DNA of 64,000 nt from Diphasiastrum complanatum (taxonomy: Eukaryota > Streptophyta > Lycopodiopsida > Lycopodiales > Lycopodiaceae). The notes below the pieces were generated by a model that saw only the letters and a program-made list of their open reading frames with translations, made no database searches and was not told where the DNA came from. Position numbers and translations under genes: made by a program. Below, piece by piece: positions 60,101 to 64,000 of the stretch; position 1 is the first letter of the stretch, and every line of letters begins with the position of its first letter. The stretch covers positions 71,269,349 to 71,333,348 of the forward strand of contig CM055096.1 in assembly GCA_029204225.1 (NCBI GenBank), in the 5' to 3' direction.

Positions 60101-61166
60101 ACTACATTGCTATCTTATTTCACTTTCTTTTGTTCAAAGTGAATATGATCCCACTCTTTACATTAAGTTTGATGATGTTGGTATTGTGCTTTTACTCATT
60201 TATGTAGATGACATCATCATTAGTGGAAATAGTGTTGATGGTATTGAAAAAATCAAGATAGATCTATCCTTAGAGTTCAAGATGGTAGATCTAGGGTGTC
60301 TTCACTTCATCTTAGGCATAGAAGTACTTAGAGGGTCTGATTTTATCTTTATAAGTCAAGTAAACTATGCTCAAAGTCTTTTGAAGAAGTTTAAGATGGA
60401 AGTATGCAAAAGTGTTGACACACCAATGGAGCAAGATGTAAAAGTGCCAAATGAAGATGATGAGAGATCCTTCATGGACATCACTTTGTTTAGGCAACTT
60501 ATAGGTTCCTTAATGTGGATCACTATAACTAGACCAGATCTTAGCTTTAGTGTATGTAGGTTGATCCAATCCATGCAAAAGCCATTGAATATCCATTGGA
60601 AAAAGGCTAAGAGGATTCCAAGATACATCTCGGGTACATTGGATTTTGGGATTCTATATAGAGGAGATGTGATTAACCTTCATGCATTTAGTGATTCAGA
60701 TTTTGCAGGGGACAAGAGGGATAGGAAATCAACAAGTGCCTATTCAACTTTCATAGGAGAAGGTGTGGTTTCATGGCTTTCAAAAAAGCAAGAAACTATA
60801 TCTCTATCTTCAACCGAGGCCGAGTACAAAGCTTTGACAACCACTACAAAGGAGGTACTTTGGATCAAGAGATTATTGGTGGAACTAAAGATCATGGATT
60901 CAGAGGAGGCACCAATCATCTACAATGACAATATATCAGCCCAACACCTTGCATCTAACCCAATCTTCCATGCAAGATCTAAGCACATTGAGATATGCCA
61001 TCACTTTGTGAGAGAAATGGTGCAAGCCAAGGAGATTGCTTTGGAGCATGTTCCAAGCAATGAATGTGTAGCTGATCTACTTACTAAACCACTTCAAAAG
61101 ACACCTTTTATGAAGTTCAGATCATCACTTGGAGTGATTAGTAAAGCAATGATTGAACCAAGCTAG
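57195..61166 (+). CDS. Copia gag-pol polyprotein, copy 2 (1323 residues)
   Basis: The protein appears identical to copy 1, with the same catalytic residues and stop. I noticed one silent difference: AGG for AGA at 58171-58173 (copy 1 AGA at 52692-52694, Arg326). There is no indel, since every downstream landmark keeps the 5479-bp offset. Its leader and flanking LTRs are complete, so it is an intact element by itself. Confidence 0.97.
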   Translation: MASINAYLLDTNERLNKSNYSIWKVRMESIMIMQYLMEIVNGKEGEPIHPQEKAKYIKRCNVALHCIKMNVANELLREVGDCTSAQDAWETLQKVYESKNQTRMLALKNQIYRSYQKKGESAHTFVLRVKELNKELAFIGDPIKDEELAQLILNGLGFEFDNLVQGYAIMGKLPILKELQGTLMAEESRRSQMQERMDRLSIQGGDDQALFTKGKGKSKGKGSTFKKSTKLEDQEGPPKASPSTTKVKKDKSKVKCYYCSKMGHYASECFKRKQDQSQANMSKEEEEEESSHEDSLMMSIFSSTSFKGEDPWWIDSGASSHMTSKREFFSSLLSYDGPIKSIYTANDEACKIEGVGSIPLCLGSSKKINIEGVLYIPTITKNLLSVGQMVDNGFNVEFASNECFIKKKGKIVAKGTRLGKLYKLDAFVDTNVVMLAEKGKISTFTLWHKRLGHVNSGSMEAMIKEEYALGLPMSIGKEDKVCEACALSKAHKKVFPNSITKSSHPLELIHSDVHIASTKSNGGSSMFLTFIDDYSRYCWVFLLSFKSQVFDTFVKFKLFVEKHHNHSIKILRSDNGGEFISNEFKAFCEEEGIKKETSCPYTPQQNGVAERRNRTLCECSKALRLDACLPKSFWGESLVCANYLMNRVSCKAIEGKTPYEMLYGKKPNLNHLKVFGCICYVHVPLETRTKEDPSSTRGIMLGYASSSKGYKVYLPSLNKFVVSRDVIFDEQHMHMLEEGSSAPTIKKKMAEEQDLGFEEELMEEQAPNPPITPRRSSRAKVEPSRLTYQGKGQQVEGISSTSYALSSFEEPSNVEDALNSKEWYKAMLDEYDALIENETWLLVERPQRNVIGCKWVFKLKLNANGSVNKHKARLVAKGYAQERGIDYEETFAPVAKMVTIRLIIALASHFGWILCQMDVSNAFLNGFLEEDIYMEHPQGFIKHGMENKVCHLQRSIYGLKQASRSWNSRLHCYLISLSFVQSEYDPTLYIKFDDVGIVLLLIYVDDIIISGNSVDGIEKIKIDLSLEFKMVDLGCLHFILGIEVLRGSDFIFISQVNYAQSLLKKFKMEVCKSVDTPMEQDVKVPNEDDERSFMDITLFRQLIGSLMWITITRPDLSFSVCRLIQSMQKPLNIHWKKAKRIPRYISGTLDFGILYRGDVINLHAFSDSDFAGDKRDRKSTSAYSTFIGEGVVSWLSKKQETISLSSTEAEYKALTTTTKEVLWIKRLLVELKIMDSEEAPIIYNDNISAQHLASNPIFHARSKHIEICHHFVREMVQAKEIALEHVPSNECVADLLTKPLQKTPFMKFRSSLGVISKAMIEPS

Positions 61167-61180
61167 ATAGTGAGGACGAG

Positions 61181-61862
61181 TGTTAAAAATTCACAATTCT
61201 AGCTTGACTGTTTTTGGTCATATGACTTGTAAATAGTTAGATGGTCATGATGTGGCTTGTCACACGTGCCAAATAGCATAGGATTCCATTCATAAGGATG
61301 TTCTCAAGTAGACCTAAGTGTTAGAACCTTTGGAATGAGTCCAAATTATGCTTAGATACAAGGGAGAAAAAATAGGAGCTATTTTTGGTAATTTTTGCAT
61401 TGTTGAGGGATCTCCAAGATTCCAACCCTAACTTGGTAGGGATGAAAGATCCACCAAAATTAGCATTAGGGATAGGTTTAGGGCTACTCATACCTGCCCC
61501 AAACCGTGATGGATCATGTATATATAGGTGATGATATCTCACCAAAATCAATCAAGCAATTTCATGTTTTTTCTCTCATAATGGTGCAATTGCTCTCTAT
61601 GTTCATAATTGTTTGAGTACTTGTGATTACTATTGATTATAGGATTGAATGTAGGTCTGGTGTACAGTACTCAGACTGTGGGAGGCCGTACTTTCACACG
61701 TGTGAAGCCTTCTTCAAGGATTTGGACCATTTAGTGAGGTTCAAGCATAGATTTTTGATGGATTTTGATGGTTCAACTTGTGCGAATCTTATGAAATCAT
61801 AATCTATTGTTTTCCTCATCATTTCAAGTGTTTTAGGATACTTATTTGCTGTAATTTTTACA
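61181..61862 (+). repeat. Third LTR of the array, shared by copies 2 and 3
   Basis: 682 bp with the same ends, and G at the position that varies between LTRs, like the second LTR. Confidence 0.95.
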
Positions 61863-62673
61863 TGGTATCAGAGCCTAAAGGCTGAAATGAGCTAAATCCT
61901 TGGTTTTCATTCAATTTGATCACAATTTTTGATCTAAATCTTGTGTAGATTGGATCTTAGCATCTAGTATTGATTCTAGAACTCAAAGTGAGTCAAATAC
62001 ATTGGAGATTGGTGTTGTGTGACTTCATTTGCAGGTGTTTAGGTGTCTAAAACCAGAGGCAAAGTTGAATTCAATTCACATTACCAAGATAGCAAGTTTT
62101 GCTTGCTCCAAGCATTGATTTCTAAGCAAGTTTTGGAGGTGATTTCATAGAGGAGGCTTTCTAGCATTCAAGGAGAGGGAAGATCAGAGTTTTGGGGAAT
62201 CTTCAAGGCTGTTCTAAGGTGTAGTAGACACCTCCTAAAGTGATTTAGGTTCAGTCCAACCATTGCTTGACTTATGCACCAAATTAGATCAATTTTTCAT
62301 CAATTTTGATCATTTTTTGCTTGTGATTGGATAGTAGATTGTGTTGCATCCTCATTAAGTTCCATTTAGATCTTTTACAAGTGATTTTGGAAGTATATTA
62401 GGTTGCTGAAATTCACTCTTGATCAGATCATTTGGAAGCTTTAATGTTCTTTATAGAAAGAGGGGCAATTCTACTAGTATTGTCTACTTCAATCAAGCAA
62501 GTGCATTGTTTCTAGTATTCTATGATTTGATTTTGTTAGAGATCATTCTTAGATCTTTATAGGAAGTCTATTACTGATCTTTTCAGGTCCCTAAGAAGTG
62601 GGATAAGGTAGACCTTCAATCAAATCAATAGAAGTAACCTTCATTTGTGTCAAGTCCTTGATTAGGAGACTAG

Positions 62674-63921
62674 ATGGCATCTATAAATGCATATCTTTTG
62701 GATACTAATGAAAGGCTCAACAAAAGTAACTATTCCATATGGAAAGTTAGAATGGAATCTATCATGATCATGCAATATTTGATGGAAATTGTAAATGGTA
62801 AGGAGGGTGAACCTATTCATCCTCAAGAAAAAGCCAAATACATCAAGAGGTGCAATGTTGCACTACATTGCATAAAAATGAATGTTGCAAATGAACTCTT
62901 AAGAGAGGTAGGAGATTGCACTTCAGCTCAAGATGCTTGGGAGACTTTGCAAAAGGTCTATGAATCCAAGAACCAAACTAGAATGTTAGCTTTGAAGAAT
63001 CAAATCTATAGAAGCTATCAAAAGAAAGGAGAGAGTGCACATACTTTTGTCCTAAGAGTAAAGGAATTGAACAAAGAGCTAGCCTTTATAGGTGACCCTA
63101 TCAAGGATGAAGAGCTTGCTCAACTCATATTGAATGGACTAGGCTTTGAATTTGACAATTTGGTTCAGGGATATGCAATTATGGGTAAGCTACCCATACT
63201 TAAAGAACTCCAAGGCACACTCATGGCCGAGGAATCAAGAAGGAGCCAAATGCAAGAGAGGATGGATAGGCTTTCCATCCAAGGTGGAGATGACCAAGCT
63301 CTCTTCACCAAAGGCAAAGGCAAGTCCAAAGGCAAAGGATCAACATTCAAGAAGTCTACAAAGCTTGAGGATCAAGAAGGACCCCCAAAGGCATCTCCAT
63401 CAACCACCAAAGTCAAGAAGGACAAATCAAAGGTGAAGTGCTACTATTGTAGCAAGATGGGGCATTATGCCTCGGAATGCTTCAAGAGGAAGCAAGATCA
63501 AAGCCAAGCCAACATGAGCAAAGAGGAGGAGGAGGAGGAGAGTTCACATGAGGACTCTCTCATGATGTCCATATTTTCTTCAACAAGCTTCAAAGGAGAA
63601 GATCCTTGGTGGATTGACTCGGGTGCTAGTTCACACATGACTAGTAAAAGAGAGTTTTTCTCTTCTCTCTTATCTTATGATGGACCTATAAAGTCTATCT
63701 ATACAGCAAATGATGAAGCTTGTAAGATTGAAGGAGTTGGTAGCATTCCCCTTTGCTTAGGATCTTCCAAAAAGATCAACATAGAAGGTGTTTTGTACAT
63801 TCCTACAATAACAAAGAATCTACTAAGTGTTGGCCAAATGGTAGACAATGGTTTCAATGTTGAATTTGCTTCAAATGAATGTTTCATCAAGAAGAAGGGT
63901 AAGATAGTGGCTAAGGGCTAG
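62674..63921 (+). pseudogene. Copia gag-pol copy 3, truncated by an internal deletion
   Basis: Identical in reading to copy 1 through gag, the zinc knuckle and protease up to residue 415 (IVAKG). Then 452 bases are missing, equivalent to 52961-53412 of copy 1. The join, GGGC to TAGCATC, makes a TAG stop at once and also shifts frame. Lost are the end of the pre-integrase HHCC region and the integrase start including the first catalytic Asp. Sequence resumes at the integrase core and runs off the window. It has the AGA form at the site that differs in copy 2. The copy could still make gag and protease. Confidence 0.93.
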
Positions 63922-64000
63922 CATCAAGATTCTTAGAAGTGACAATGGTGGAGAATTCATCTCCAATGAGTTCAAGGCCTTTTGTGAGGAGGAAGGGATC

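Larger units (their letters stand above)
50223..64000 (+). mobile_element. Tandem copia array sharing LTRs (three bodies in view)
   Basis: The order is LTR (50223), body, LTR (55702), body, LTR (61181), body running off the window, with an exact 5479-bp period. Each internal LTR serves both as 3' LTR of one copy and 5' LTR of the next. No target duplication separates neighbours. The five bases before the first LTR are CAAGA; the matching right end is outside the window. Confidence 0.95.

Noticed and set aside
50223-64000. Integrated virus
   Set aside because: The polyprotein has copia domain order and no envelope or movement protein, so it is an LTR retrotransposon.

Overview
The window looks like nuclear DNA of a land plant with a large, retrotransposon-rich genome. 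Three things support this. There are two plant-type host genes: an intronless DUF7950-family gene and a SEC22 R-SNARE gene with five exons. There are at least five Ty1/copia families, several of which prime from initiator tRNA-Met, and several Ty3/gypsy gag relics. There are also plant-style CT/GA and TA microsatellites, CCCTAAA telomere-like words and ACGT/G-box promoter motifs. One SEC22 intron is about 9.7 kb, which would suit a fern, lycophyte or gymnosperm better than a compact angiosperm genome; that placement is a guess.

Layout. Positions 1-20.4 kb are a graveyard of retroelements. Copia A (about 2.4-6.04 kb) has three internal deletions. A minus-strand gypsy gag relic lies at 6.04-7.66 kb. 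Copia C (minus strand, RNase H end only) is cut at 9475/9476 by copia B, whose 730-bp 5' LTR carries ten CATGCA (RY) motifs and whose pol decays until about 13.7 kb. A second gypsy-like gag tail is at 15.5-16.3 kb, and a 5' piece of copia D (LTR, primer site, gag) is at 16.5-18.1 kb. The DUF7950 gene (minus strand, 649 codons) lies at 20.58-22.53 kb, with a CT-rich leader and an ACGT-rich promoter up to about 23.8 kb. From 24 to 33 kb there are more relics: gypsy gag, a copia RT/RNase H piece, and a possible C-terminus of a non-LTR element with a CCHC plus endonuclease-like tail.

SEC22 occupies 34.76-46.60 kb on the minus strand. All splice sites are GT-AG, but exon 2 is one base short of the conserved frame. 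Its giant second intron contains a series of segments rich in short palindromic words (GGTTCGAACC, GTTCCGGAAC, GCGTCCGG, GGTACC), long microsatellites, a 58-bp AT cruciform sequence, a gypsy RNase H scrap, an unidentified acidic ORF and telomere-like repeats.

The right end (50.22-64.0 kb) is the most striking part. It is a head-to-tail array of one copia element in which neighbours share LTRs: LTR-body-LTR-body-LTR-body, with an exact 5479-bp period. Two bodies encode uninterrupted 1323-residue gag-pol polyproteins. The third has a 452-bp deletion that creates an immediate stop. I noticed only two base differences between copies, so the array is either very young, kept uniform by recombination, or partly an assembly product.

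The host genes are not linked in function: SEC22 acts in ER-Golgi vesicle fusion, and the DUF7950 protein has no established biochemical role that I know of.
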